64,000 nt of DNA from contig JAEYPS010000006.1 of the NCBI GenBank assembly GCA_023410475.1, positions 1 to 64,000 of the forward strand, given 5' to 3'. Both the position numbers and the translations under genes were made by a program. This DNA comes from Bacillota bacterium (GTDB lineage: Bacteria > Bacillota > Clostridia > Christensenellales > SZUA-584). This document shows positions 17,531 to 26,766 of this stretch, piece by piece. The first letter of the stretch is position 1. The number at the start of each line of letters is the position of its first letter. The notes under the pieces are model-generated. The model saw nothing but the letters and a program-made list of their open reading frames with translations. It made no database searches and was not told the origin of the DNA.

Positions 17531-18857
17531 AATAATGATATTTCGCTCTTTTCCAAAGGAGAAATAGTGCCGTCATAAGTGCGGCGATAAGCTCTGCTAC
17601 CACAATGGAAACCCAGATACCGTCAATCTCCCAAAATAGCGGAAGGATAAGCACTGCCGCAACTTGAAACACCAGCGTTCTTAGAAACGATATTAAAGCG
17701 GATGTCAGTCCGTCATTGAGTGCCGTAAAAAAGGCTGAACCGAAGATGGCAAGTCCTGAAAACAGGAAAGAGAAGGAATAAATCATAAAAGCTCTCGTTG
17801 TCATGTCCATAAGCTGAGCATCATAGCTCACAAATATTCCCGATAGTGGACGACCGAGTAATTCTGCAAGCAGGAACATGGCGATGGATGAAGTTAATAT
17901 GATTACCATACTCTTTTTGAGTAAGCTTTTCAGTTCTTTGTGATTTTCAGCTCCGAAGTGGTAACCAACAATAGGAGCAATACCTGTGGAGTAACCTATG
18001 AAAATAGATAGGAAAATCATATTCACATACATGAGAACCCCATAAGCGGCAATACCATTTTCTCCTGCATATTTTATGAGCTGAATGTTATAAAGCATAC
18101 TGACAACCGACATGGCGATGTTGTTCATCAGCTCCGAGGAGCCATTTGTACAAGCTTTGAGGATCGCTCGTCCGTCGAAATTCGTCTTTACAAGCCTCAA
18201 TGTACTGTTGTTGGGTCTAGTGAAATAGATGAGCGGAATAATACCGCCAAGTACCTGACTGATGCCCGTTGCCAGTGCCGCACCGACAAGTCCCCACTGA
18301 AATACCGCCACAAACAGTGCGTCAAGAATCATATTTGTAACGCCTGTTGCGATAGAAACAATCAGCCCCAAGTGAGGCTTTCCAGCGGCAATAAAGAAGC
18401 TCTGAAACTCAAACTGTAGCATAAAAAACGGGAGTGCTATTAAAACCGTGCGACCGTATAGCACGCAGTCGTCAAGCATAGCTCCTTCGGCACCCATCAT
18501 AGCTACAATGGGGCGTAAAAAAATAAAGGTAAGAATGGTAAGCAAAACCCCAATTCCTATTGTAATATAGATAAACAATGAGAAAAGTCGGTTTGCTCTT
18601 TCTTCATTTCCTTCACCAAAGGTTTTTGCCACTAAAGCACTGCCACCTGCACCGAACATAAAGCCGACAGCACCTAAAATCATCACCAATGGCATGATGA
18701 AGTTGACGGCGGCAAAGGGTGTTTTACCCACAAAATTTGAAACAAAGAAGCCGTCCACCACACCGTAAATAGATGTGAAAATCATCATCAAAACAGATGG
18801 TATGGTGAAGCGAAACAATCTTCTATATTTAAAATGGTCTGAAAGCTGAATTTGCAT
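17529..18857 (-). CDS. MATE-family multidrug efflux transporter
   Basis: A 442-residue integral membrane protein with the twelve-helix pattern of MATE transporters (start FRFTIPSVLMMIFTSIYGVVDGFFVSNFVG, then AAVNFIMPLVMILGAVGFMFGAGGSALVAKTFGEG). MATE proteins export cationic drugs using Na+ or H+ gradients. GGAG lies just before the ATG. It is 187 bases downstream of a marR gene on the same strand and probably shares its regulated promoter. The locus is AT-rich cargo in the ICE. Confidence 0.9.
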   Translation of the reverse strand: MQIQLSDHFKYRRLFRFTIPSVLMMIFTSIYGVVDGFFVSNFVGKTPFAAVNFIMPLVMILGAVGFMFGAGGSALVAKTFGEGNEERANRLFSLFIYITIGIGVLLTILTFIFLRPIVAMMGAEGAMLDDCVLYGRTVLIALPFFMLQFEFQSFFIAAGKPHLGLIVSIATGVTNMILDALFVAVFQWGLVGAALATGISQVLGGIIPLIYFTRPNNSTLRLVKTNFDGRAILKACTNGSSELMNNIAMSVVSMLYNIQLIKYAGENGIAAYGVLMYVNMIFLSIFIGYSTGIAPIVGYHFGAENHKELKSLLKKSMVIILTSSIAMFLLAELLGRPLSGIFVSYDAQLMDMTTRAFMIYSFSFLFSGLAIFGSAFFTALNDGLTSALISFLRTLVFQVAAVLILPLFWEIDGIWVSIVVAELIAALMTALFLLWKRAKYHY

Positions 18858-19044
18858 TATGTTCTCCTAAACCAGCTTGTAGCAAATGCTGCAGCAGTCG
18901 GTGCTAATTCTTTGATATTAGACGGTGTTATAGCCTCTTAGTCCTAAGTACCATATTCTTTTTTTAAGCTTCTTTGATTAGCGGCTTATTTTCCCTTATC
19001 TTTATGGCGCGTTACAATAAATGTATTTCTAACTTTTTCCTTAT

Positions 19045-19482
19045 TTATAGTTCTTTTGCACGTTCCTTAAAGTGGGTTATGTACCGCTTCGTCAAATTAA
19101 AGTAGCTCTGCCATTCTTCCTGTGTCCAGGAAGCGAAAATCTCATTTTCAATATCAATTACTTTTTGAACAGTATTTTTTGCAAGCTGCTTTCCTTTTTC
19201 ACTTAGTCGCACAAGCTTTTTTCTTGCCGTTGCATCTTCGGTTATAACGACACCTTCATTTTCAAGCTTACGCATAGCAGAATTGATTGTCTGCTTGCTA
19301 ATGCCTGACATTTGAACAATTTCGCTAAGAAGACATTCACCGCCGCCATTACAAATGACATACAGTATCTGCATAGCACTGTCTGATAGCTCAAGCTTTA
19401 AGGCTACATCGTGATATGCTTCATTCATTTCCGATATTAAGTTATTAAACCTTTTCATTTGATCTGATACATTTATAGACAT
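19045..19482 (-). CDS. MarR-family transcriptional regulator
   Basis: A 145-residue winged helix protein: LELSDSAMQILYVICNGGGECLLSEIVQMSGISKQTINSAMRKLENEGVVI is the MarR helix-turn-helix and the segment RKKLVRLSEKGKQLA is the wing. The ATG at 19482 has GGAGGTG upstream; the frame could open at 19509 but would then run over that site. Repressors of this kind respond to small phenolic or drug-like ligands. Two operator-like repeats in its promoter suggest autoregulation together with the MATE gene. Confidence 0.88.
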   Translation of the reverse strand: MSINVSDQMKRFNNLISEMNEAYHDVALKLELSDSAMQILYVICNGGGECLLSEIVQMSGISKQTINSAMRKLENEGVVITEDATARKKLVRLSEKGKQLAKNTVQKVIDIENEIFASWTQEEWQSYFNLTKRYITHFKERAKEL

Positions 19483-19497
19483 AGCACACCTCCACAG

Positions 19498-19546
19498 GTA
19501 CGAAATCATACTTCGCTATTTTAGTACGAAATCATACTTGTGTCAA
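19498..19546 (-). promoter_or_regulatory. marR promoter with two operator-like repeats
   Basis: On the minus strand a consensus TTGACA (19541-19546) and TAAAAT (19518-19523) are exactly 17 bases apart. The 16-base word GTACGAAATCATACTT occurs twice on the plus strand, at 19498-19513 and 19524-19539, 26 bases start to start. Each is a partial dyad (AGTA...TACT). One copy fills the -35/-10 spacer and the other lies between the -10 box and the ribosome binding site, the classical arrangement for repression. Confidence 0.8.
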
Positions 19547-19698
19547 CGGTTTTATAAAAAATTACAAGGAGAGTGGGAATGGGCTTCTCAAATTGCTTAG
19601 AGCATTCACTATGATAAGGTTACTAATGCTTTATAATAAGGAATTATGAGCATAACTGAAAGCTGACAAATTTCAATTTGTCTATGAGGTAAGGAAAT

Positions 19699-20154
19699 AT
19701 GTGTATTATTCTGCGCATCCTGATGGATGCTTTTTTTATTGCCCTCCTTATTTGCTGCGTGTATACAGACATTAAGACGCGCACCGTTTCAAACGTGTCC
19801 GTCATACTGTTACTGTGCCTGGGGCTGGCGCATACGGTGCTAATCGGGCTATCCGGCAGCGCATGGTGGCCCTACCCGGCAGGGCTGGCATTGGCTATCC
19901 CGTTTTTCATCGTCTGGCTAAAAGGTGGTATGGGCGCTGGCGACGTGAAGCTGATCATGGGTATCGGACTGTATCTTGGTATGCTTAACGCGCTTATATC
20001 CTTTGCCCTTATGGTTCCTGTTCTCATTGGCCTCATGGTTCGCTCGTGGATAAAAGCCGAGACGCTAAAAAATGCGATACCCTTCGCGCCGGTTCTGGCG
20101 TTCGGCGGAGTCGGCGCTGTGTTGCTCGGATATATATTGACTTTACTAACCTGA
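19699..20154 (+). CDS. Prepilin peptidase (A24, CpaA/TadV-like)
   Basis: A short 151-residue aspartic membrane peptidase with the two catalytic Asp contexts YTDIKTRTVSN (about residue 24) and GGMGAGDVKLI (GxGD, about 78), and five to six hydrophobic helices. It processes pilin-like precursors at the membrane and completes the Tad-type module, from which the efflux cargo now separates it. The start has AAGGAAAT upstream; a second ATG at 19723 is possible. Confidence 0.88.
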   Translation: MCIILRILMDAFFIALLICCVYTDIKTRTVSNVSVILLLCLGLAHTVLIGLSGSAWWPYPAGLALAIPFFIVWLKGGMGAGDVKLIMGIGLYLGMLNALISFALMVPVLIGLMVRSWIKAETLKNAIPFAPVLAFGGVGAVLLGYILTLLT

Positions 20155-20172
20155 CGAAAGGAGATTTTCACT

Positions 20173-20649
20173 ATGCAGGAGGAAGTGACACATAAAACGG
20201 TGACGCTCGCTATTACCACCACGCGGCTCACGGCTCCCGTGCTGCGGGCGGCGCTGCGTAAACTGCTGGCGGCATGGAAAAAGGGCCGGGATAAAGCCAA
20301 AATCCCGCACGGCAAGCAGACGGTCAAACAGCTCGTTGGGCAAAACGTTGGCGTATCCAACATTGAAGTGACGGACAGTAACATCAAATCCTTTGAGCGC
20401 GTGGCGCGCAAATACGGTATGGACTTCGCCGTCAAGAAGGACCGCAGCGTCTCGCCGCCCAAGTTCCTTGTGTTCTTCAAGGCGCGCGACGCAGACGCGC
20501 TGACCGCCGCATTTACCGAGTTTACGTCAAAGACGGTGAACCGGACGAAAAAGCCCTCGGTGTTGGCACAGCTTAAAAAGTTTGCCGCGCTGGTAAAAAA
20601 CAACGTGATCGACAAGGTGCGCCGCCGGGAACAGGAGCGTTCCATATGA
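20173..20649 (+). CDS. PcfB-family conjugation protein (DUF3801)
   Basis: A 158-residue soluble protein with the family pattern HKTVTLAITTTRLTAPVLRAALRKLL, HGKQTVKQLVGQN, NIEVTDSNIKSFERVARKYGMDFAVKKD and a C-terminal KPSVLAQLKKF. PcfB of pCF10 is a relaxosome/coupling accessory factor encoded next to the coupling protein, as here. It has AAAGGAG upstream and overlaps the virD4 start by four bases. Confidence 0.85.
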   Translation: MQEEVTHKTVTLAITTTRLTAPVLRAALRKLLAAWKKGRDKAKIPHGKQTVKQLVGQNVGVSNIEVTDSNIKSFERVARKYGMDFAVKKDRSVSPPKFLVFFKARDADALTAAFTEFTSKTVNRTKKPSVLAQLKKFAALVKNNVIDKVRRREQERSI

Positions 20650-21595
20650 GCGCGAAACTGAAACGGCTGCTTTTGACCAACCTGCCGTACCTGCTCTTTC
20701 TCTGGCTATTCTGCAAGCTGGGCGAGGGTTGGCGACTGGCGGCCGGAGTGAATGCGGGCGCCAAGGCGCTGCACCTGCTGGACGGCATTATTGCCGCGTT
20801 TCACGCGCCGCCTATTGACTTTCATCTTCAGGACACGCTTATCGGATTGATCGGCACGGCTATTCTTCGGCTGGCGGTATACGTCAAGGGACGTAGCGCC
20901 AAAAAGTTCCGTAAAAACGTGGAGTACGGCTCCGCGCGCTGGGGAACCGTCGCCGACATTAAGCCGTACATCGACCCGGTATTCCAAAACAACATCATTT
21001 TGACGCAGACCGAACGGCTCACCATGAACAACCGGCCCAAAAACCCCAAGACGGCGCGAAATAAAAACGTTCTGGTCATCGGCGGCTCCGGCAGCGGCAA
21101 AACGCGTTTTGTGTTGAAGCCTAACCTCATGCAGTGCCACAGTTCCTATGTCGTGACCGACCCCAAGGGCAGCGTCGTGGTGGAGTGCGGGCGGCTCCTG
21201 CTGCGCAAGGGCTACCGCATCAAGATACTCAACACCATCAACTTCAAAAAGTCCATGCACTACAATCCCTTCGCGTACATTCACAGCGAAAAGGACATAT
21301 TAAAATTGGTCACGACGCTGATCGCCAACACCAAAGGCGACGGCAAAACCGGTGACGATTTTTGGCAGAAGGCCGAAACGCTGCTGTATACCGCTCTCAT
21401 CGGATATATCCATTATGAGGCCCCGGAGAACGAGCAGAATTTCGCTACGCTCATCGAGTTCATCAACGCGTCGGAAGTCCGAGAGGACGATGAGGAATTC
21501 AAGAATCCCGTTGATCTCATGTTCGACGCGCTGGCTGAACGGGAGCCGAACCACTTCGCCGTGCGGCAATATAAGAAATATAAGCTGGCGGCGGG
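20646..21595 (+). pseudogene. virD4: virD4 coupling protein gene, 5' part, interrupted by inserted element
   Basis: The N-terminal half of a VirD4/TcpA-type coupling ATPase (CD1115-like): two membrane helices, then VEYGSARWG, Walker A GGSGSGKTRFVLKP and VVTDPKGSVVVECGRLL, up to YKKYKLAAG at base 21595. From 21596 the reading frame runs into foreign DNA and stops at 21647, giving a 333-residue truncated protein with a 17-residue unrelated tail. The missing half is at 40028. Joining the two gives an uninterrupted 592-codon gene, the normal size for this family. As it stands the ICE lacks an intact coupling protein. Confidence 0.9.
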
Positions 21596-21601
21596 AGATA
21601 T

Positions 21602-21667
21602 ATGCTCTAAGAGGCTTATTAATCATGATTTTTGTAATGGTTATTGAAAGACCCTTAGAGCATTTTT
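21602..21667 (+). terminator. Hairpin at the left end of the inserted element
   Basis: ATGCTCTAAG (21602-21611) pairs perfectly with CTTAGAGCAT (21654-21663), followed by TTTTAT. It stands between the broken virD4 frame and the recombinase gene and would block read-through from the ICE transfer operon. It may also be part of the recombinase binding site, since serine recombinases act at element ends. Confidence 0.65.
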
Positions 21668-21685
21668 ATACAGGAGGACAGCGAC

Positions 21686-23569
21686 ATGCTGAAAACAAAA
21701 ATCACACCGTTGTATGAGCGGTTGTCCCGCGACGATGAACTGCAAGGCGAAAGCAATAGCATTTCCCATCAGAAAGAGATGTTGGAGGAATACGCCCGCA
21801 GGAACGGATTTCCCAATCCCACCCACTTCACAGACGATGGCGTTTCTGGCACACGCTTTGACCGGCCCGGCTTCACCGCCATGATGGAAGAAGTCGAGGC
21901 CGGACGCGTGGAGGCTATCATCATCAAGGACATGAGCCGCTTGGGCCGCGACTATCTCAAGGTCGGGCAAATCATGGAGATTTTACGGCAAAAGGGCGTG
22001 CGGCTGATCGCTATCAATGACAGCGTGGACAGTTCCAAAGGCGATGACGATTTTACCCCGTTCCGCAATATCATGAATGAGTTTTACGCCCGCGATACCA
22101 GCCGGAAAATCAAGTCAGTGTTCAAGGCCAAAGGCATGTCGGGAAAGCACACCTCCAGCACGACGCCCTATGGCTATCTGAAATCGCCGGAGGATAAAAA
22201 CCAGTGGGTTATAGACGAGGAAGCCGCAACCGTTGTACGCCGCATATTCGCCATGACGATGGCAGGCTATGGCCCGTATCAGATTGCACAGCGCCTATCT
22301 GTAGACAAGGTGGAAATTCCCGCCGTCCACATGGCGCGGTATGACACGGGGTTAAACAAAAACAAGACGTTCAAGGATATTTACGGATGGGGTTCGTCCA
22401 CCATTGTTAACATACTCAAAAAGTGCGAATACCTTGGGCATACGGTAAACTTCAAAACCCGCAAGCACTTCAAGGATAAGAAAAGCCATTACGTTGATGA
22501 AAGTGAATGGACGGTTTTTGAAAATACCCATGAAGCTATCATCGACCAAGAGACCTTTGACAATGTGCAGCGTATACGCGGCAATGTCAGGCGATACCCG
22601 GACGGATGGGGCGAAGCGCATCCTCTGACCGGCCTCATGTACTGCGCCGACTGCGGCGGCAAGATGTACGTTCACCGTACCCACAACGGCAAGCGCATCC
22701 CGCAATATACCTGTTCCCGGTATAGTAAAGTTCCGGTGGGGACACTCTGCCTCTCAGCGCACCGTATCAAGGCCGAGGCGGTGATGACCCTGATTGCCGA
22801 TATGCTCCGGGCAATCGCGAAATATTCCCAAAACGACCGGGCCGAGTTTGTGAGGACGGTGCAGCAAGCACAGGCCGAACAGCAGACCACCGACATCACC
22901 AGAAAAAATAAGCGATTGGCGACGGCGCAGAAGCGCGCCGGGGAGCTGGAAAAGCTGATGTGCAAAATCTACGAGGATAACGCGCTGGGCAAGCTGCCGG
23001 ACGCGCGGTATGCTACCCTTGATGCGCAGTACGCCAAAGAACAGGATTATCTTTCCGGTGAAATTGCGACTCTGAAAAAGGCCATAAGCGGTTACGAGCA
23101 GAGCAAAAAGTCTGCGGAGAAGTTCAGCTCCCTCGTTGAAAAATATGAACGGTTCGACACGCTGACAACAACTATGCTGAATGAGTTTGTGGAGAAAATT
23201 CTTGTCCATGAGCGCGCCCGCAAGGGTAGTCAGGACACCACGCAGGAGGTTGAAATTTATTTCAACTTTGTCGGCCGTTATGTGCCACCCTGCTTCGGAG
23301 AAATCAGTCTGACCCCGGAGGAACAGAAAGCTCTGAGCAAAAAAGAAGAACGAAAAGACAGGCTGCATCAGAACTATCTGCGCCGTAAGGCTAACGGTAA
23401 ACAGAAAGAATATGAGGAACGGATAAAGGCGGCGAAAAAGGCCGAGATGGAAGCAAAGAAAATCGCCATACGTGCAGAGGATATGGCAGATGGCGTGTTT
23501 ATCCCAGTCGGTAGTTTGTCAAAAGCAGAGCCGCAGAAAGCTACAGCACCAGTCAGCGTTGCCGTTTGA
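21686..23569 (+). CDS. tnpX: Large serine recombinase (TnpX/TndX-like)
   Basis: A 627-residue recombinase. The resolvase catalytic domain begins YERLSRDDE (nucleophile Ser14), continues with NPTHFTDDGVSGTRFDRPGF and IIKDMSRLGRD, then the recombinase domain (TPYGYLKSPED, AATVVRRIFAM), a zinc ribbon (MYCADCGGKMYV ... YTCSRY ... LC), a long coiled coil (about 395-480) and a DUF4368-like C-terminal part. It excises and inserts the element without other integrases. The ATG has AGGAGG at 21672-21677. Its place 90 bases from the left junction makes it the enzyme responsible for this insertion. Confidence 0.93.
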   Translation: MLKTKITPLYERLSRDDELQGESNSISHQKEMLEEYARRNGFPNPTHFTDDGVSGTRFDRPGFTAMMEEVEAGRVEAIIIKDMSRLGRDYLKVGQIMEILRQKGVRLIAINDSVDSSKGDDDFTPFRNIMNEFYARDTSRKIKSVFKAKGMSGKHTSSTTPYGYLKSPEDKNQWVIDEEAATVVRRIFAMTMAGYGPYQIAQRLSVDKVEIPAVHMARYDTGLNKNKTFKDIYGWGSSTIVNILKKCEYLGHTVNFKTRKHFKDKKSHYVDESEWTVFENTHEAIIDQETFDNVQRIRGNVRRYPDGWGEAHPLTGLMYCADCGGKMYVHRTHNGKRIPQYTCSRYSKVPVGTLCLSAHRIKAEAVMTLIADMLRAIAKYSQNDRAEFVRTVQQAQAEQQTTDITRKNKRLATAQKRAGELEKLMCKIYEDNALGKLPDARYATLDAQYAKEQDYLSGEIATLKKAISGYEQSKKSAEKFSSLVEKYERFDTLTTTMLNEFVEKILVHERARKGSQDTTQEVEIYFNFVGRYVPPCFGEISLTPEEQKALSKKEERKDRLHQNYLRRKANGKQKEYEERIKAAKKAEMEAKKIAIRAEDMADGVFIPVGSLSKAEPQKATAPVSVAV

Positions 23570-23601
23570 TAATGAGATCTTGTAAATAAAGGGAGTGAAT
23601 C

Positions 23602-23958
23602 ATGATGAAAAAACTGACCTATTCCCGTAACGGAGACTACTACATCCCCGACTTGACCCTTAAAGACCAACCGGACAAACCCATTGGCAAATATGGACGT
23701 ATGAGAAAACGGTATTTGAAGGAGTATCGGCCCGGCCTATACAGTAGCCTACTGTTAAGCGAAAAACTGTATCCACATCTACTGGAGATTGATGAAGCGG
23801 CACACCGCAGACTTGAAATGATGATGCCTGAATTAATGAAATCAGCAGGTATAACGGAACAGCTAAAAGCCATCGACCCCATGAAATGGGTTGGTTTGAT
23901 GAATATGCTGAAAGCACAGGCTGAAGAAATAATCTTGTCGCAGTTGATCTATGTGTAG
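23602..23958 (+). CDS. tnpV: TnpV-like transposon protein
   Basis: A 118-residue protein starting MKKLTYSRNGDYYIPDL and containing GKYGRMRKRYLKE, LLLSEKLYPHLLEID, and the C-terminal PMKWVGLMNMLKAQAEEI. This is the small helical TnpV protein found beside the recombinase in Tn4451-like elements; its function is not known. GGGAG precedes the start. A clear homologue with most residues shared is encoded at 56326-56676, out of frame inside the giant ICE gene. Confidence 0.85.
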   Translation: MMKKLTYSRNGDYYIPDLTLKDQPDKPIGKYGRMRKRYLKEYRPGLYSSLLLSEKLYPHLLEIDEAAHRRLEMMMPELMKSAGITEQLKAIDPMKWVGLMNMLKAQAEEIILSQLIYV

Positions 23959-24043
23959 CAGGGGCAGGAACGCTTGGTTAGAGCGCTCCCGCTATTTTCA
24001 GACTGAAGAATGCATTGGTGAGTCGTACGCTATATGATTTTTA

Positions 24044-24343
24044 TTAATCCGCTTGGCACTTTTGCTTCATGGCATTTTTCTTGTTCTGTACCTCTTGCGC
24101 CTCCTGTTCCGTTAGATCACGATCAGAATGCGTAATTAAATCCTGTAAATAGTTTTCATAGGCGGCCAGAAGGGCATTTAATAGATCATGCGGCGTTTTA
24201 CAGTATTGGGCGCTGAACCATTCTTCGCCTTTACTGTTCCAGCACATAACAGTGTAGCCGTGGCTGGTCAGCACGACTTCATACTCCGAGTCTTGTGAAA
24301 GATAGTCCTTGAAAACATCCAATACTTTTTCATTGGTGATCAT
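24044..24343 (-). CDS. Conserved-looking small protein, unknown
   Basis: A 99-residue soluble acidic protein (ITNEKVLDVFKDYLSQDSEYE, LTSHGYTVMCWNSKGEEWFSA, then a helical C terminus LTEQEAQEVQNKKNAMKQK). AAAGGAG sits at a proper distance from the ATG. It is divergent from the ECF sigma gene, with a 236-base spacer that holds inverted GTAGACAAA words. No family was recognised; the position suggests a regulator or accessory of the transporter operon, which is speculation. Confidence 0.6.
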   Translation of the reverse strand: MITNEKVLDVFKDYLSQDSEYEVVLTSHGYTVMCWNSKGEEWFSAQYCKTPHDLLNALLAAYENYLQDLITHSDRDLTEQEAQEVQNKKNAMKQKCQAD

Positions 24344-24363
24344 AAATGATCCATCTCCTTTGT

Positions 24364-24564
24364 TTTGTCTACTTCGATTTTTACCACATATTATTCATAC
24401 CGCATAAGTGGCAAAAGTGCAACAGAACAAAAGGAGGGTTGCAGTTAAAGTCGGCAAACACTATTGATGGTATTCTAAAAAACAAATAAACTATATTTAC
24501 AATATTATTCTTAAAAATATATCTTTTTGAAGCCTTCTGGTGTTTTACTTTATAGGTAGACAAA
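24364..24564. promoter_or_regulatory. Divergent promoter region with inverted GTAGACAAA motifs
   Basis: TTTGTCTAC (24364-24372) and GTAGACAAA (24556-24564) are inverted copies, each about 15-21 bases before one of the two divergent start codons. They may be the -10/initiation regions of promoters read by the same sigma factor or a shared operator. The stretch between is very AT-rich and contains no gene. Confidence 0.4.
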
Positions 24565-24579
24565 TTGGGTGGTAATGTA

Positions 24580-25107
24580 ATGAATGAACAGGAATCTATA
24601 AGAAAAATTAAAAGCGGTGATAGGCTCGCAATGGATGCCCTTATTGAAGCCTACTATCAATCCGTTTTTTCATATTTTTATAGAAATACAGGCGATTACC
24701 ATCAATCAAAAGATTTATCTCAGGAAGTATTTATAAAGATGGTTGTTAACATTGGTCACTATCAAAAACGAACCGAATTTAAAAACTGGCTTTTTACCAT
24801 TGCCTCAAACCATCTGAAAAACTACTGGCGGTACACAGCCCGGCATCCCAGTTCAAGGTTATATCAAGACGAACATGCGGAGAATGTTGAAGCCGAGAGT
24901 GATATTGCGCAAAGGATTGTTATACAGCAGGCAATAGCACAATTACAAAACGAACAAAAGGAAGCCGTTATTTTACGATTTTATCATGGCTTCAAAATCA
25001 ATGAGATTGCAAAGATAACGGAGGCTAAAGAGAGTACCGTTAAAGCGCGGATTCGATACGGATCGGAAAAGCTCAAACGTTTATTGGAGGGACCTAAGTA
25101 TGAATAG
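24580..25107 (+). CDS. ECF-type RNA polymerase sigma factor
   Basis: A 175-residue sigma-70 family protein with region 2 (YYQSVFSYFYRNTGDYHQSKDLSQEVFIKM, FKNWLFTIASNHLKNYWR) and region 4 (AIAQLQNEQKEAVILRFYHGFKINEIAKI, STVKARIRYGSEKLKRLL). The ATG at 24580 was chosen; a TTG at 24565 is also in frame. It overlaps the next gene by eight bases and heads an operon with a membrane protein and an ABC transporter, so it probably controls that operon in response to an envelope or drug signal. Confidence 0.9.
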   Translation: MNEQESIRKIKSGDRLAMDALIEAYYQSVFSYFYRNTGDYHQSKDLSQEVFIKMVVNIGHYQKRTEFKNWLFTIASNHLKNYWRYTARHPSSRLYQDEHAENVEAESDIAQRIVIQQAIAQLQNEQKEAVILRFYHGFKINEIAKITEAKESTVKARIRYGSEKLKRLLEGPKYE

Positions 25108-25900
25108 GAAGAAGTCTAATTCATTGGATTTTATTCAGGATCAGGAAGAATTTATGGAGATGAACTTTCTGAAAGGATATGACGTGCCTGTAGTCAGTCT
25201 GGGTGAGATGCGAGAATTATGCGATATAGCCGGATCATACCTTCCTCAAAAACGCACTTCCACTCTCGATTTACGTTTTTGGAAATTAGCCTTTTTTGAA
25301 ATGACAGGTAAATCACCTCTCTTTTGGTTGCTCTGTGCCATAGCCCTATGTATCGGCGCGACTTTGATACAAACTGCAATGAGCTATTTTTCTCCACTTA
25401 TGGTAATGATGGTGCTGGCCCCTGTACCTTTCCTCGCTTTTTCGATTGATATGCTCCATTACCGCGATCTTCATCTCGTAGAGCTTGAAATGACCTGCCG
25501 ATATGATGTGCGTCAATTGTATATTGCCAAACTGCTGATCGGGATGCTATTCAACATTGCTCTTTTGCTTCCCGCCGTCTTTGCCGTAAGCTCAGTATAT
25601 GAAAACGGCTTGCGGTTAGCCTTATGTACCTTCACCACAATGTTTTTAATTGGATTTATCGCACTTCTTTTGATTGGAAAATTCAAAAACTCATTGCCTC
25701 TTTCGGCGTTCCTTGCGTTGTGGATCGTTTCAGGAGGGGTGATACTCGGAGAGGCTCAAACGATTAATTTGTTTGAGCACATAAGTATCGTGGCACTTAT
25801 ACTTGCTTTTGCGGTCAGTCTTATCCTATTTGCCATTAAACTTATCAATACAGCGCGGCATATGCGTCCATGTACAGAAAACGGAGGATATAATTTATGA
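25100..25900 (+). CDS. Membrane protein, possible anti-sigma or sensor partner
   Basis: A 266-residue protein with a soluble N-terminal part of about 70 residues (ending RKTSTLDLRFWKL-like region) and six hydrophobic segments (for example FWLLCAIALCIGATLIQT, LMVMMVLAPVPFLAFSIDML, LLIGMLFNIALLLPAVFAVSS). The position directly after an ECF sigma gene, with overlapping reading frames, suggests an anti-sigma role for the cytoplasmic part. No zinc anti-sigma motif was found, so this is inference from context. It overlaps the ATPase gene by four bases. Confidence 0.6.
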   Translation: MNRKKSNSLDFIQDQEEFMEMNFLKGYDVPVVSLGEMRELCDIAGSYLPQKRTSTLDLRFWKLAFFEMTGKSPLFWLLCAIALCIGATLIQTAMSYFSPLMVMMVLAPVPFLAFSIDMLHYRDLHLVELEMTCRYDVRQLYIAKLLIGMLFNIALLLPAVFAVSSVYENGLRLALCTFTTMFLIGFIALLLIGKFKNSLPLSAFLALWIVSGGVILGEAQTINLFEHISIVALILAFAVSLILFAIKLINTARHMRPCTENGGYNL

Positions 25901-26766
25901 AATTATCAGTACAAAGCGTGACAAAAAGCTTTGGAGAAAAGCGGGCTGTAAGCAACGTTTCGTTGGAGCTTACATCCGGTGTTTATGGGCTACTCGGCCC
26001 GAATGGCGCGGGAAAGACTACATTGATGAAATTGATGGTCGATATCCTGACCCCATCATCCGGACATATCACACTGGACGGAGTTGATATTACCGAACTT
26101 GGAGCCTCATATCGGGATAAATTAGGGTACATGCCACAGGAAATTGGTGTATATAAAAATTTTTCCGCTAAAAAGTTTTTGAAATACATTGCAGCCTTAA
26201 AGGGCTTATCCGGCAAGGAAGCCGAAAGCAAAGTCGCGGAGCTTCTTGAACTGGTTGGCTTGAAGGATGTTGTGAACAAGAGGCTTGGTGGCTTTTCCGG
26301 CGGCATGCTCCGGCGTATCGGGATCGCCCAAACCTTGCTGAATGATCCTCAAATTCTTATATTAGATGAACCAACATCGGGATTGGACCCGCAGGAGCGA
26401 ATCCGCTTTCGAAATATTATTTCGGAGTTGTCCGGGAGCCGGATAGTCCTGTTTTCTACTCATATCGTTACAGATATGGAGTTCATTGCCGGGCAGATTA
26501 TTCTGCTGCGGGAAGGAGCGCTTCTGTGTATGGGTCATACCGAAAATCTCATACGCTCAGTTGAAGGTAAGGTATGGTCCGCCGTATTGTCGCAGGAACA
26601 ATTCAATCAGGTTAAGCAGATTTATTCCGTTGGTAACGTGATGCAAAGAAGCGACGGCATGGAAGTGCGTATCATTGGCGATAAAAAGCCATTGGATCAT
26701 GCAAAACCCATTCAGCCTATTTTGGAAGATGTCTACACCTATTATTTTGGAGGAACAACCAAATGA
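25897..26766 (+). CDS. ABC transporter ATP-binding protein
   Basis: A 289-residue ABC ATPase with Walker A GPNGAGKTT, Q-loop MPQEIGVY, signature FSGGMLRR, Walker B ILILDEPTSGLDP and the H-loop FSTHIV. The C-terminal 80 residues follow the pattern of drug/peptide exporters and bacitracin/lantibiotic immunity transporters. It serves the two permeases that follow. ATGA overlaps link the genes on both sides. Confidence 0.92.
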   Translation: MKLSVQSVTKSFGEKRAVSNVSLELTSGVYGLLGPNGAGKTTLMKLMVDILTPSSGHITLDGVDITELGASYRDKLGYMPQEIGVYKNFSAKKFLKYIAALKGLSGKEAESKVAELLELVGLKDVVNKRLGGFSGGMLRRIGIAQTLLNDPQILILDEPTSGLDPQERIRFRNIISELSGSRIVLFSTHIVTDMEFIAGQIILLREGALLCMGHTENLIRSVEGKVWSAVLSQEQFNQVKQIYSVGNVMQRSDGMEVRIIGDKKPLDHAKPIQPILEDVYTYYFGGTTK

